From Roseibium sp. MMSF_3412 (GTDB lineage Bacteria > Pseudomonadota > Alphaproteobacteria > Rhizobiales > Stappiaceae): a stretch of DNA of 64,000 bases. Below, piece after piece: positions 1 to 8,105 of this stretch; position 1 is the first letter of the stretch, and each line of letters opens with the position of its first letter. The stretch covers positions 1-64,000 of the forward strand of contig NZ_JASHJI010000026.1 in NCBI RefSeq assembly GCF_030733265.1, given 5' to 3'. The notes below the pieces were generated by a model that was not told the origin of the DNA, searched no databases, and was given only the letters and a program-made list of their open reading frames with translations. The translations under genes were made by a program, and so were the position numbers.

Positions 1-23
1 GGGACGCGACCGGATCGTCCTGA

Positions 24-39
24 CGGCCCGAAGGGGCCG
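24..39 (-). terminator. Stem-loop after the BTLCP gene
   Basis: On the minus strand, 11 bases past the stop of the protease-like gene, a 6-bp GC stem (CGGCCC/GGGCCG) closes a 4-base loop. There is no clear T run, so it may protect the 3' end or act as a weak terminator. Confidence 0.35.
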
Positions 40-49
40 ATCCCTATCC

Positions 50-664
50 TTATCGTGACACGCTGCTGACGGTGGTGACGCGCGTATCGGATATGCCGGT
101 CCAGCGGACCGGCGAGCTCGCGGACTGGCGTTTGATGTAGCGGTAAGGTGTCGAGTACCAGGGCAGGACCGCTTCGACCTGGTTGTCCAGGATCATGTCG
201 CCATGGTCGGTGCGCACTGTCAGGACCGCATGGCCGGCATTATCGATATCCTTGGCAACGGTGATGAGCAGCGCGCTTTTCGGCCAACCGGCCTTGATGA
301 GGACCCGCTGCTTTTCCAGCACGTATTCCTCGCAGTCGCCGTAGCCGTTCACAGGATACGACCAGTGTTCGACCTTGCCGAAAAGATCATCGTCGGTCAT
401 GGGACGCACACGGCGGTTAACCTCGGCGTTGATTGCAATCAGCTGCTTCCACCGCGCCTCGTCCAGTTTGACGACGACGGGCTGATAACGCTCGTTCGGG
501 CAGGCTGACCTGTTGTCGCGGCAAAACTGCTTGTGTCCGATCGGAGCTCTCACCGGGGACTTCATGTCCATGAAGCGGCCCGGATCAGCATTGGCGGTAT
601 GTCCGACTATGGTTCCGGTGATAAAGACTGTTGCAGCGACAAGTATATTTCCAAGTAATTTCAT
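50..664 (-). CDS. Bacterial transglutaminase-like cysteine proteinase (BTLCP family)
   Basis: A 204-residue exported protein. The first ~27 residues form a signal peptide (MKLLGNILVAATVFITGTIV, ending near NADP). The core carries the family pattern: a Cys in the GDCEEYVLEK segment, a His in NAGHAVLTV and a downstream Asp in GDMILDNQ, which fit a transglutaminase/papain-like triad. BTLCP proteins are often encoded near type I secretion or LapD/LapG-type systems; none is visible here. I chose the ATG at 664 because GGGGAGGG lies just upstream; a longer frame to 703 lacks a good ribosome site. The substrate is unknown. Confidence 0.8.
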   Translation of the reverse strand: MKLLGNILVAATVFITGTIVGHTANADPGRFMDMKSPVRAPIGHKQFCRDNRSACPNERYQPVVVKLDEARWKQLIAINAEVNRRVRPMTDDDLFGKVEHWSYPVNGYGDCEEYVLEKQRVLIKAGWPKSALLITVAKDIDNAGHAVLTVRTDHGDMILDNQVEAVLPWYSTPYRYIKRQSASSPVRWTGISDTRVTTVSSVSR

Positions 665-1118
665 CGTAACGCCCTCCCCAAGGCCGACGCAACGATGACT
701 CAATCATTTTTACTCCACGAAAATTCACGAAGTAAAACCTAATTTATACTTTAATCTATTTTGAAATACATTTTATTCAAATGAGATTTGCATTTAAGGC
801 AAGCTTGAATCGAATTTTCGTAAAATTTTATCGATCCCCCGGAAAGGCATGAAACACTTGAAGATTTGAAATTTTCCAAGGCCGTGAGGCGAGGGACGGC
901 AGAGCCTGATTTCATGTCACTGCGTGCAGCGTGCGGAGAATTCAACCCATTTTCCTGCGCAAAAAAAATCAATCGGCATGCTGAAATTCTTGCGGGCGCG
1001 TCTTTGTCCTTGCCGTGGCATCCACCCGGATGCAGACCCGGACGGGAGCGGCCGTTCACCAGGGCCCAAGGACTGTAGGCGCTTTTGACAGGGGGGGCGC
1101 CTGGTTGATACGGCAATG
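665..1118. other. AT-rich intergenic region
   Basis: About 450 bases without a convincing gene. The part around 715-800 is strikingly AT-rich compared with the rest of the window and probably carries the promoter of the minus-strand protease gene. Short open frames on both strands here have no ribosome site and no recognisable composition. Confidence 0.5.
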
Positions 1119-1145
1119 AAAAGAGGGGGGCATAATGCTCCCCTC
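1119..1145 (-). terminator. Rho-independent terminator of the dodecin-like gene
   Basis: On the minus strand a stem GAGGGG-A-GCA / TGC-C-CCCCTC with one mismatch is followed by TTTT. It lies 18 bases past the stop of the dodecin-like gene. Confidence 0.65.
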
Positions 1146-1163
1146 GCTGGTGCCTGACTGCTG

Positions 1164-1379
1164 TCAGTGGCTGTGCTTCTTGTGAACTGCGCCTATGGCA
1201 ACCGTAACGCTGTACGTCAGCTTCAAGTCGGTATCGATGCTGCCCTTGAAGTTGCCGGCCTCAAATGAAACGAAACGGGAGAACTCTTCATGATGGTTGT
1301 CCCAGCCGCCCTGGATCGCGTTCTTGACGGCATCGTCGAAACTGGCGTCCGAAAATCCCGTGACCGTAAGGATGTGCAA
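1164..1379 (-). CDS. Dodecin-like small protein, doubtful start
   Basis: A 71-residue protein resembling the dodecin/dodecin-like fold: small flavin-binding beta-alpha-beta-beta proteins that form hollow dodecamers. Visible features are VTGFSDASFDDAVKNAI near the N-terminus (the helix) and the strand-rich SFEAGNFKGSI and LKLTYSVTVAIGAV. It opens at a TTG (1379) with no good ribosome site. Twenty-one bases upstream, an ATG at 1400 in the same frame has a good GGAGGA site, but a TAA at 1386-1388 interrupts it after four codons. The gene therefore either starts at TTG, perhaps by reinitiation, or carries a nonsense mutation. Its own terminator follows. Confidence 0.6.
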   Translation of the reverse strand: MHILTVTGFSDASFDDAVKNAIQGGWDNHHEEFSRFVSFEAGNFKGSIDTDLKLTYSVTVAIGAVHKKHSH

Positions 1380-1511
1380 AACGTCTTAATCTACGCTCAT
1401 AATATTCCTCCATCAAATATCTGATTGTGTCTCGAGACATTCCGTAGCGTAATTGAATAATTGAAAAATGCAACTAAAAATAGAATAAGTTCGTGCTTAT
1501 AAGGAGCTGCC

Positions 1512-1697
1512 ATGACAGGTGCCCGAAAGTTGAAGAGGGCGGCCGGGTCAAGCGACCGTGCCGATTCCGGTCTGGTTACGCGATGGGTATTCCTGGGCTT
1601 GCAAACTGGAGCGCGCCTTTACGAAGCATCCTCGACACGGCCCCGAAGCGCGGTGAGTGAGGCTTGTGCAGGTGCTTGTCGTTGGATGGAGAAATGA
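1512..1697 (+). CDS. Possible small protein of unknown function
   Basis: A 61-codon frame starts at an ATG with a well placed AAGGAG six bases upstream. The basic, Ser/Arg-rich sequence shows no domain I recognise and no membrane segment. It stops 43 bases before the next small frame, so it may be a leader or a spurious frame. The ribosome site is its only real support. Confidence 0.25.
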   Translation: MTGARKLKRAAGSSDRADSGLVTRWVFLGLQTGARLYEASSTRPRSAVSEACAGACRWMEK

Positions 1698-1740
1698 CTG
1701 CGCGTGGCAGGTGCGGTCTCAGTCAGACGGAGTGCTTGTG

Positions 1741-1926
1741 ATGGACCTCACGCCGGAAGAAAAGCGGTTTCTGCGCATACTGGCAGCCGGGCGTGTCTAT
1801 TTGTTCGCAAGCGATGGTCTCAGGCTGGAACAGTTGCGCGAAGCTGGGCTCCTGAGACGGGTAGGGCCGAAGCCGCTTGATGTCGTCTTGACCGGCGATG
1901 GGCGGGCGATTGCCGAAGAACTGTGA
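1741..1926 (+). CDS. Small hypothetical protein, 61 aa
   Basis: The protein begins MDLTPEEKRFLRILAAGR and has a natural amphipathic composition (helix, then RLEQLREAGLLRRVG, then VVLTGDGRAIAEEL), reminiscent of a tiny winged-helix-like domain. GGAG lies eight bases before the ATG at 1741; the frame is open further upstream to a GTG at 1657 but that part looks non-coding. No function can be assigned. Confidence 0.4.
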   Translation: MDLTPEEKRFLRILAAGRVYLFASDGLRLEQLREAGLLRRVGPKPLDVVLTGDGRAIAEEL

Positions 1927-2019
1927 AGCGGGCGCGAGGCGAGTAACAAAAACATCTTGGCAGCGGACCAGTATGCTGGCGGATGCACCGTCACGCGGCG
2001 ATGCGGCTCATGCGCTGTT

Positions 2020-2649
2020 TCAGTCTGGTGCGGAAATATGGTGTTCCAGCAGTTCGCGGCTCTGAACAGCCGCGAATTCGACGGCGATACCGCCTTCTAT
2101 CCGCCTTACGACCCGTGCCTGCATCTTGCCGAGTGTGATCGGATCGCCCATCTCGGGCGTGCTGTCGGTCGCGATCGCGGCGCCGGACAGGGACACATCT
2201 ATAATCCGGCAAACATGCTCCGAGCCGTCCGGCAGAACCATCTTCGTCATCGGGTTTTTCGGAACAAACCGGTCATGGCGCCTGTCTTCAGGAAGATTGA
2301 GTTCATCCCTGTTGGCAAGCCATGTGAGAACGTTCGCGATCTTGTCGCGCTTGCGGGCGGTGTTTCGGAGTTCAACGGCGAAGCCGCCATCGATCACGCG
2401 CGAAATCCGTCCTTCGACCCGGCTCAGATGATCGAGATAGGCAACGACCCGTTCGCCGACACGGCCCTCAACAGGTGTTATCATGGCCATGCCGCCTGGT
2501 GACATGTCGATGATCTGGCAGGGATATTCCCGGCGATCTTCCAGCATGAAGCGTCCAAGTATGTCGACCTGAACACGCTGGTGCCGTCTGCGGTCCGTGA
2601 CCTGAAGCGTTTTGCTTCCTTCTGGTGCTGCTGCCAATCCGGCGTCCAT
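2020..2649 (-). CDS. Tandem PilZ-domain protein
   Basis: About 209 residues with two PilZ domains. The first has the c-di-GMP signature RRRHQR followed by DMSPGG; the second has RRHDR followed by DVSLSG. Both keep the RxxxR and (D/N)xSxxG parts that bind cyclic di-GMP in characterised PilZ proteins, so both may bind. It is cytosolic with no output domain, and probably acts by protein-protein contact on motility, polysaccharide synthesis or the cell surface. The frame is open to a TTG at 2664; I prefer the ATG at 2649. It forms a single-gene unit. Confidence 0.85.
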   Translation of the reverse strand: MDAGLAAAPEGSKTLQVTDRRRHQRVQVDILGRFMLEDRREYPCQIIDMSPGGMAMITPVEGRVGERVVAYLDHLSRVEGRISRVIDGGFAVELRNTARKRDKIANVLTWLANRDELNLPEDRRHDRFVPKNPMTKMVLPDGSEHVCRIIDVSLSGAAIATDSTPEMGDPITLGKMQARVVRRIEGGIAVEFAAVQSRELLEHHISAPD

Positions 2650-2895
2650 GCCCGCTCTATCCAAACAGTGTGTCTCGCCCCACCTCTGACCGAGACCCGA
2701 ATCTCCAAACGTCTCTCTACCACTTTAGGCAGATGGGGTTAACGATGTGTAAGAATACGCACATATGAGAGCGTTTGATCGAGAAAAAAATTCTGACAAT
2801 CCAATCTGACGTGGGAATGGCAGAAACACGTCAGGATTGTGACTGCTCCAGATGCCACCTGAATCCTGAGGTTTTCCTCGGTGACGGGAAACCGC
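2650..2895. other. Intergenic region upstream of the PilZ gene
   Basis: Non-coding gap between the convergent side of the PAS gene and the 5' end of the PilZ gene. It should contain the PilZ promoter on the minus strand; I see no consensus promoter or other structure apart from the terminator that follows. Confidence 0.4.
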
Positions 2896-2925
2896 CAAAA
2901 AGAAAACCCGCCGACGGGCGGGTTT
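2896..2925 (-). terminator. Strong Rho-independent terminator of the PAS gene
   Basis: On the minus strand the stem AAACCCGCC / GGCGGGTTT with a 4-base loop runs straight into TTTTCTTTTT. It is about 45 bases past the PAS gene stop and is one of the best terminators in the window. Confidence 0.85.
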
Positions 2926-2970
2926 CTCGAGACCGGCAAGACTTTCGCGATTTCATTGCCTGTTTGGGCG

Positions 2971-3615
2971 TCAGGACTTTCCGCCGCTGTAAACCGTCAG
3001 GTGTCCCACCTGGCGTTCAGCGCCCTGGGGCAGCGGTGCTGCGGGCATGTTCATGCCTTCGGCTGTGAAGCGCGGCAGGATCGGATTGACTGCATTCGAA
3101 GGCTCCATGAAGAACGGCCGCTCGTCCGGCCAAACCAGCCTCAGGCTGTTGATGGACTGGTTCAGTATCGGATGCAGGCCGATCCAGTAAGGTTTGTCCA
3201 TCGGGGTGCAACTGCCCAGGATCCGAATTCTGCCTTCGCCCGGAACATTGAGCGGCAGCAGCAGCATTTCCATGTGAAGTTCCTGGTTTCTTTCCGTGTG
3301 CCCACTTACGCCAACGACGGCGGCAGCGGCATCCTCGGTGATCGCGGCCACGAGGCTCTCGAGAGCTTCCCTGTCCTTTGTGCTCCAGCCGCGCAGAAAG
3401 TTGCGGCCCTTGAGCTCACGGCAATGCGCGGAACAAAGACGTGTCCCCGCAAGGCGGTAGCGCACATCCTGCGCACCTTTCGTTTCCAGAATGAATGTAT
3501 CGCCCAGAAGAGCCCGGATCTCGCCGGGGTCAACTTCGCTGCGGTTGGGAGCGGGGCGTGTACCGCGCAGGTTGTCCCAGTATGAATAGAGTGTCTGTGT
3601 CACGCCATGTTTCAT
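2971..3615 (-). CDS. PAS_5 family protein (PAS domain, unknown output)
   Basis: A 214-residue protein matching the alphaproteobacterial PAS_5 type: N-terminal LYSYWDNLRGTRPAPNRSEVDP, then DTFILE, then RYRLAGTRLCSAHCRELKGRNF, a typical single PAS fold with no kinase or HTH attached. These proteins are conserved in Rhizobiales and Rhodobacterales and are thought to be sensory or regulatory adaptors. The ATG at 3615 is chosen because the conserved part begins there and GAGGCGAAG lies upstream; the open frame to 3720 looks non-coding. It is transcribed alone and ends at a strong terminator. Confidence 0.75.
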   Translation of the reverse strand: MKHGVTQTLYSYWDNLRGTRPAPNRSEVDPGEIRALLGDTFILETKGAQDVRYRLAGTRLCSAHCRELKGRNFLRGWSTKDREALESLVAAITEDAAAAVVGVSGHTERNQELHMEMLLLPLNVPGEGRIRILGSCTPMDKPYWIGLHPILNQSINSLRLVWPDERPFFMEPSNAVNPILPRFTAEGMNMPAAPLPQGAERQVGHLTVYSGGKS

Positions 3616-3984
3616 CTTGCTTCGCCTCGTAACCTTCTGGCGCCCCTTGTTCCGTCTCAAGACAGGTTCTGTTTCAAAATGGGGCGTTTGACCTGTTTCG
3701 TTTTTGTTTGGCGAATACAAAGCAGGGGGCGTGCCAAGTTATTGGCTGCTATGTGATTTTCATTTGGCCGGATCGGTTAAGGTTAAAACCGGGTAACGCT
3801 TGTCCCGAGCCTCGGGGGATGGCACGTTTACGTTCTATTCATACTGGTGCCAACGGCACGACATGGTTTGGCAACGGACAAAGGTGCCGGTTTTAGGGGC
3901 GGCAACAAAACCTGTCCGGAAGCGTACTGAAAAAGGCGCGAAGCAAAAAAATTTTTTAACAGGGATGCGTGGGGACGCGTCCAA
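3616..3984. other. Intergenic region, possible source of a plus-strand RNA
   Basis: This gap between the divergent PAS and rhomboid genes holds no convincing protein gene. It must carry the PAS promoter on the minus strand. Because it ends in a strong plus-strand terminator, a small plus-strand RNA could be made from it. Confidence 0.35.
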
Positions 3985-4030
3985 CGGCGAAAACCGGCAG
4001 GAAAGGCCGGTTTTCGCCGATTTCGTTTTT
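3985..4030 (+). terminator. Strong terminator-like hairpin with no gene in front
   Basis: A perfect 14-bp inverted repeat (3985-3998 with 4006-4019, arm CGGCGAAAACCGGC) encloses a 7-base loop and is followed by ATTTCG and a run of six T (4025-4030). No plus-strand gene precedes it, and it stands about 120 bases before the rhomboid start. Confidence 0.65.
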
Positions 4031-4151
4031 TCACGGCAAAGAATGCGGACGGATTTCGTTAAATTTACCGAAACACGCCTTTGCGATGCTGGCGACCCCT
4101 TGTTTTGTCGAGGATCTTCCTTAGAAGGAAGGATGAAGAGGCCGGTAATTC

Positions 4152-4937
4152 ATGAACGTCTACAAATTTGACGACGAACGCAACCGTCGTGAGCAAGCAG
4201 AACGGGAACAATCCCGAAAAACTCCCAGTGGGCCGCCTGCGCTCAATCTGCCGGACATCATCGTCTGGCTCAGCGGGATACTGATTGCGATCCATCTCGT
4301 GCGCGTGTTTCTTCTCCCTGTGGCCTGGGATAATCTGGTGCTGGCCCTGTTCGCGTTCTGGCCGGTCAAATACGCCTACTTTTTCAGTCTGTCGGTTTTC
4401 GACATGATCGCCGCCCTGTGGTCCGTCGTCTCCTATTCGCTGCTTCACGGCGGTGCGACGCACATTATTTTCAACCTTCTCTGGATGGCGATTTTCGGCA
4501 GCGCGGTGGCGCGCCGGTTCGGCACCGGCCGGTTTCTCGTCTTCTCCGCCTTGTGTTCCGTCGGCGGCGCTTTTGCGCATCTTGCGACGCATTGGGGTGA
4601 AACGGTTCCCATGATCGGTGCGTCTGCCGCAATTTCAGGCCAGATGGCCGCGGCACTCCGCTTCGTATTCGAATTGGGAGGACCGCTCGGCGCGTTTCGT
4701 CGGTCAGACCCGCGTGCCTATTTCGTACCGGCTCAGCCCCTGGTGGACTGTTTCAAGAATCAGCAGGTGCTTGTCTTCGTGGCCGTGTGGTTCGGCCTCA
4801 ATATCTTTTTCGGCCTGATGAGCGGTCCTGTCGCCGGTGAGCCGGCAAGCGTCGCATGGCAGGCCCATATCGGTGGCTTCGTGGCAGGGCTGGCCTTGTT
4901 TCCCTTCCTTGATCCCGTACCCCGCAGAGGCGGCTGA
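4152..4937 (+). CDS. Rhomboid family intramembrane serine protease
   Basis: A 261-residue membrane protein with a ~30-residue charged cytosolic N-terminus and about six membrane segments. The rhomboid signature is complete: the H99-xxxx-H104-xxx-N108 motif in LLHGGATHIIFN, the nucleophile Ser158 in GASAAISG, and the catalytic His239 in AWQAHIGGFVAG. It should cleave membrane-spanning substrates in the inner membrane. Its loop between the catalytic Ser and His segments is fairly long. It is followed after about 115 bases by an unrelated CBS gene, so it is probably monocistronic. The natural substrate is unknown. Confidence 0.9.
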   Translation: MNVYKFDDERNRREQAEREQSRKTPSGPPALNLPDIIVWLSGILIAIHLVRVFLLPVAWDNLVLALFAFWPVKYAYFFSLSVFDMIAALWSVVSYSLLHGGATHIIFNLLWMAIFGSAVARRFGTGRFLVFSALCSVGGAFAHLATHWGETVPMIGASAAISGQMAAALRFVFELGGPLGAFRRSDPRAYFVPAQPLVDCFKNQQVLVFVAVWFGLNIFFGLMSGPVAGEPASVAWQAHIGGFVAGLALFPFLDPVPRRGG

Positions 4938-5051
4938 CGCTTCGGTTTGCATACCGCTGCGATATAGGTTTGCCTGACCCCTTTTTTTTGTCATGATGTC
5001 AGAGACCCGCCATCGCCGGGTCTGTTACTGCCACGGGAGAGGGGTTCAACA

Positions 5052-5483
5052 ATGACCGTCGCCGCCATTTTGAGTGGTAAGGGCCACGAGACAATTACTG
5101 CAAATGCCGACACGCCGCTGAGCGATATTTGCGAGACCCTGGCAAAGCACAAGATCGGCGCAGTCGTGGTGTGTTCGGGTGACAAGCGCATTGAAGGCAT
5201 TGTCTCCGAACGTGATGTCGTGAGGGCAATCGGCACCCAGGGAACATCCTCGCTCAACCTTCCGGTTTCCAGCGTGATGACGAAGGAAGTCGTGACCTGC
5301 AGCGAGGACAACAGCGTCAATGAGGTCATGGCGCGCATGACCCAGGGACGCTTCCGGCATATGCCCGTCGTCAAGGACGGCAAACTGGCCGGTGTCATAT
5401 CCATAGGTGATGTGGTGAAGCACAAAATCGCGCAGGTCGAACTCGAAGCTGAGCAAATGCGCAACTACATTTCAATGTCTTGA
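5052..5483 (+). CDS. CBS-domain pair protein
   Basis: A 143-residue cytosolic protein made only of two CBS motifs (about residues 8-65 and 75-135; SERDVVRAIG and VVKDGKLAGVISIGDVVKHK are the two typical ends). CBS pairs bind AMP, ATP or related nucleotides and act as energy sensors, usually on a partner enzyme or channel. GAGAGGGG lies nine bases upstream of the ATG. Stand-alone CBS proteins of this length are common in alphaproteobacteria; the partner is not visible here. Confidence 0.9.
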   Translation: MTVAAILSGKGHETITANADTPLSDICETLAKHKIGAVVVCSGDKRIEGIVSERDVVRAIGTQGTSSLNLPVSSVMTKEVVTCSEDNSVNEVMARMTQGRFRHMPVVKDGKLAGVISIGDVVKHKIAQVELEAEQMRNYISMS

Positions 5484-5512
5484 TTGTGCGTCATTGATCG
5501 CCAGGTTGGCCT

Positions 5513-5536
5513 GCCGAGGGCCGGCGCCGGCTCGGC
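5513..5536 (+). terminator. GC-rich stem-loop after the CBS gene
   Basis: GCCGAG and CCGGC pair with GCCGGCTCGGC, leaving a small bulge. A short TTTT follows a few bases later. It lies 29 bases past the CBS stop and is a plausible but weak terminator. Confidence 0.35.
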
Positions 5537-5652
5537 TGCGGTCTTTTACGGAACTGTCGCGCCGGTCCTCCCACGCTCACCGTTGCGACCACATTTCCAC
5601 CTGCAAATCATCACACGGATGACTTCGGCTTCGCTGCGCCCTGCCGGTTTCG

Positions 5653-5919
5653 TCAGACCGTCGCTCCCTTGTGGCGGATCACGCAACCTACACTGGCGGC
5701 CAGAACGCCAACGATGATGGCTATGGAGAGATCGAACATATGGACCTCCGCCATGTTGAACCCGGCGAAAATGAGTGTTTCCGCAACACCGACGATAGCG
5801 CCCATGATCCCGGCCAGGATCCAGTTTCTGGTCATCATGCCGAGCGCCAGGCCAAGGATTCCGGGCAGACTCAGAACGTTTCCGCCAATGGTTCCAAGTA
5901 GATCGAGAATTCCGAGCAT
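5653..5919 (-). CDS. Small hydrophobic membrane protein, unknown function
   Basis: An 88-residue protein with three or four hydrophobic stretches and glycine-rich packing (LGTIGGNVLSLPGILGLALG, GIMGAIVGVAETLIF, LSIAIIVGVLAASVG). It resembles small multi-span proteins of the GlsB/YeaQ kind only in composition. It lies 66 bases downstream of napC on the same strand and could be read from the nap operon, but it is not a known nap gene. The start at 5919 is preferred over 5949 because AAAAAGG precedes it. Confidence 0.6.
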   Translation of the reverse strand: MLGILDLLGTIGGNVLSLPGILGLALGMMTRNWILAGIMGAIVGVAETLIFAGFNMAEVHMFDLSIAIIVGVLAASVGCVIRHKGATV

Positions 5920-5985
5920 GTGATTGCCTTTTTCCTTGAAGGACACCATAGGGTCCGGGATCGGATGCCCCGGACGCCGTGAGCT

Positions 5986-6693
5986 TTACTTTTCCGCCAG
6001 GTCGGAAACGTAGGACCGCATTGCGGCGACGCTTTTCCCAGGTTCGGCCGGAATGGCGTTGCTCGCCTGGAGTTCTTCGATGACTTCGCGGTAGTGGTCC
6101 TGGTATCCGGGCGCCAGATCGTGGGCGATGCCCTGGTGGCAGTCGATGCAGGTCATGTTGTTGTCAATCGCGCGCTGATGTTCAGAAGCCGCCCGTGTTT
6201 CCTGCACCGTAAAGTCCATGTACTTGAAGTTATGGCAATTGCGGCATTCGCGGCTGTCGGAAAGCTTCATCTTGCGCCAGACCACAGCGGCCATCGCGGC
6301 CCTGTGTTCCTCGTATTTCTGTGGCGTGCTGATGGTTCCGACAACTTCGTGATAGACGTCCTTCACGGCCATGATCTTCGCCTTGAGCTTGTGCTGCCAT
6401 TCATGAGGCACGTGGCAGTCCGAGCAGATCGCTCTCACGCCCGAATGATTGCTGTAGTGAATGGTCGTGCGATACTCGGCGAGATTGGTTTCCATGCTGT
6501 GGCAGCTGGTGCAGAACTCCTCGGTGTTGGTGAGTTCCAGCGTCCAGTGAAATCCGCCCCAGAACATGATGCCGCCCAGGAACCCCGCAATCAGCACGAA
6601 GCCTGCGCTCAAAACCTTGGTTGGTGTCCAGAACCAGTTCCAGGCTCGGCGGATCGGGTTGCCCGGCTTCTCGTTTTCGGAGTTTTCAGCCAT
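5986..6693 (-). CDS. napC: NapC, tetrahaem quinol dehydrogenase
   Basis: A 235-residue NapC/NirT-family cytochrome c anchored by one N-terminal membrane helix (VLSAGFVLIAGFLGGIMFWG). All four haem motifs are visible in order: CTSCH, CSDCH, CRNCH, CIDCH. In the known pathway it takes electrons from quinol in the inner membrane and passes them to the periplasmic NapAB complex. It is the last gene of the nap operon, 30 bases after napB, with AAGGAG before its ATG. Confidence 0.95.
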   Translation of the reverse strand: MAENSENEKPGNPIRRAWNWFWTPTKVLSAGFVLIAGFLGGIMFWGGFHWTLELTNTEEFCTSCHSMETNLAEYRTTIHYSNHSGVRAICSDCHVPHEWQHKLKAKIMAVKDVYHEVVGTISTPQKYEEHRAAMAAVVWRKMKLSDSRECRNCHNFKYMDFTVQETRAASEHQRAIDNNMTCIDCHQGIAHDLAPGYQDHYREVIEELQASNAIPAEPGKSVAAMRSYVSDLAEK

Positions 6694-6723
6694 GTTGAAG
6701 GCTCCTTGTCGCGACTGAGCGCG

Positions 6724-7176
6724 TTAGCGGGTTTGGATGGGAGAAGAGGGCTCGAACCGGTTGTCGACGAGCGCGGGCACGTCTGCTTGCGGAACATGAC
6801 ACTGATTGCAGAAATACCGTGTGCCTGCGATGTGATCGAGCTCATTGCCGTCGCGGTCCAGATAATGGGTCATCGACAACGTCGGTGCACTGCGTTCACC
6901 GGCCTTTGTCCAGTCGTGGCAGGACAGGCACTGATTGGTGCGGATGTCGATCTGGTATTGAGCGATCGAATGCGGAATGAGAGGCGGCTGCTGACGGTAG
7001 TTCCGCTGCATGCGCCCTTCCTTTCCTTCCCACTTGAAGTCCGGCCCCAGCCGGTTCAGCGCGTCGACCGGGTCAGAGCGCATGGCCTTGACATCCTGCT
7101 GCTGCGCAATGGCAAGTCCTCCAATGCCCGTGATTAAGGCGAGAGCGGCGATGCCCGCGAGTACCGGCTTTTTCAT
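6724..7176 (-). CDS. napB: NapB, dihaem cytochrome c subunit of nitrate reductase
   Basis: A 150-residue exported protein with a signal peptide ending near AIAQQQDV and the two haem motifs CLSCH and CNQCH. It is the electron-transfer partner of NapA in the periplasm. I use the ATG at 7176 because AAGGAG, which overlaps the end of napH, is correctly spaced from it; a GTG nine bases upstream is also in frame. Confidence 0.95.
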   Translation of the reverse strand: MKKPVLAGIAALALITGIGGLAIAQQQDVKAMRSDPVDALNRLGPDFKWEGKEGRMQRNYRQQPPLIPHSIAQYQIDIRTNQCLSCHDWTKAGERSAPTLSMTHYLDRDGNELDHIAGTRYFCNQCHVPQADVPALVDNRFEPSSPIQTR

Positions 7177-7181
7177 CGAGT

Positions 7182-8105
7182 TCACTCCTTGTGCATCAAG
7201 CTTGCAGCGCTTTGTTCAGCCGCGAATTGAGAAGGCGGTTCGGCAAGTCTTCGGTCGAACCGGTGGGTAAATCTGAAAACGTCCTGGGCGCAGACATCGA
7301 TGCAGGCGCCGCAATTGGTGCAGTCACCAGCAAGGATGATCGGAGATGTCCCGGGAGATCCCTTGAGAGCAGGGGAAATCACCTGGTTCTCCGGACAAAC
7401 GGCATAACAATCCATGCAATCATCGCAGGCAGCCCTTTTTGGAGCGCTCACGCGTAGGATCGATGTCTTGCCGATGAGGCCATAAAAAGCGCCAACAGGG
7501 CAAAGGTGGCCGCACCAGCCACGCCGCGACACAAACAGGTCGAAAAGAAAGACCGCCGCAACCACCAGCCATGCGGCCGACAGACCGAAGACAAGCCCTC
7601 TGTGAACCATCGTGACCGGATTGAGGATCTCCCAGGCGATTGTCCCGCTCGCAAAGGACGCGGTGAGGACTGTGCCCAACAACCAGTAACGGGCAGATCG
7701 TTTGGGTTGCCAGCCCTTCGGCAGGTCCAGGCGCCGGTGCATCCAGTGGGCGGCATCCGTGACCGGGTTGATGGGGCAGACCCAGGCGCAATAGGCCCGT
7801 CCGCCAAGGAGCACATAAGCAGCCAGTACGATCAGCGCGCCTGTCAGGGCCGTTGCCGTCAGCCAGTGCCCCGCCGCGATGCTTTGCAGCGCCACCAGAG
7901 GATCGGCAAGCGGAAGAAAGTCGAGCGTCAGGGAGCCGGCGAGCGTGCCTTTGGCGATCCAGAAGCCGAACAAGGGCCCCGTCAGAAAGAGTGCAAGGAA
8001 GAACAGCTGGCTGGCACGGCGCAGCAGGAGATAGCGCCTGGAACCGATCCAGCCCTTTGTTTCGAGCGCCTCGAAGCCGACAGGGAGTTGCGCGTGTGTG
8101 CTCAT
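7182..8105 (-). CDS. napH: NapH, membrane quinol-oxidising Fe-S protein
   Basis: A 307-residue protein with about four membrane helices in the first 220 residues, the CxxxCP motifs CAWVCP and CGHLCP, and two [4Fe-4S] ferredoxin motifs near the C-terminus ([12 protein letters not shown] and [11 protein letters not shown]). With NapG it forms the second quinol-to-NapAB route known from enterobacteria. Its ATG overlaps the napG stop (ATGA), so the two are translationally coupled. Confidence 0.93.
   Translation of the reverse strand: MSTHAQLPVGFEALETKGWIGSRRYLLLRRASQLFFLALFLTGPLFGFWIAKGTLAGSLTLDFLPLADPLVALQSIAAGHWLTATALTGALIVLAAYVLLGGRAYCAWVCPINPVTDAAHWMHRRLDLPKGWQPKRSARYWLLGTVLTASFASGTIAWEILNPVTMVHRGLVFGLSAAWLVVAAVFLFDLFVSRRGWCGHLCPVGAFYGLIGKTSILRVSAPKRAACDDCMDCYAVCPENQVISPALKGSPGTSPIILAGDCTNCGACIDVCAQDVFRFTHRFDRRLAEPPSQFAAEQSAASLMHKE

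Noticed and set aside
751-1116. A 121-codon minus-strand frame
   Set aside because: It spans the AT-rich intergenic region and the dodecin terminator, has no ribosome site and a composition unlike a protein.
3708-4171. Short plus-strand frames before the rhomboid gene
   Set aside because: No ribosome sites, and the longer one runs through the strong terminator hairpin at 3985-4030.
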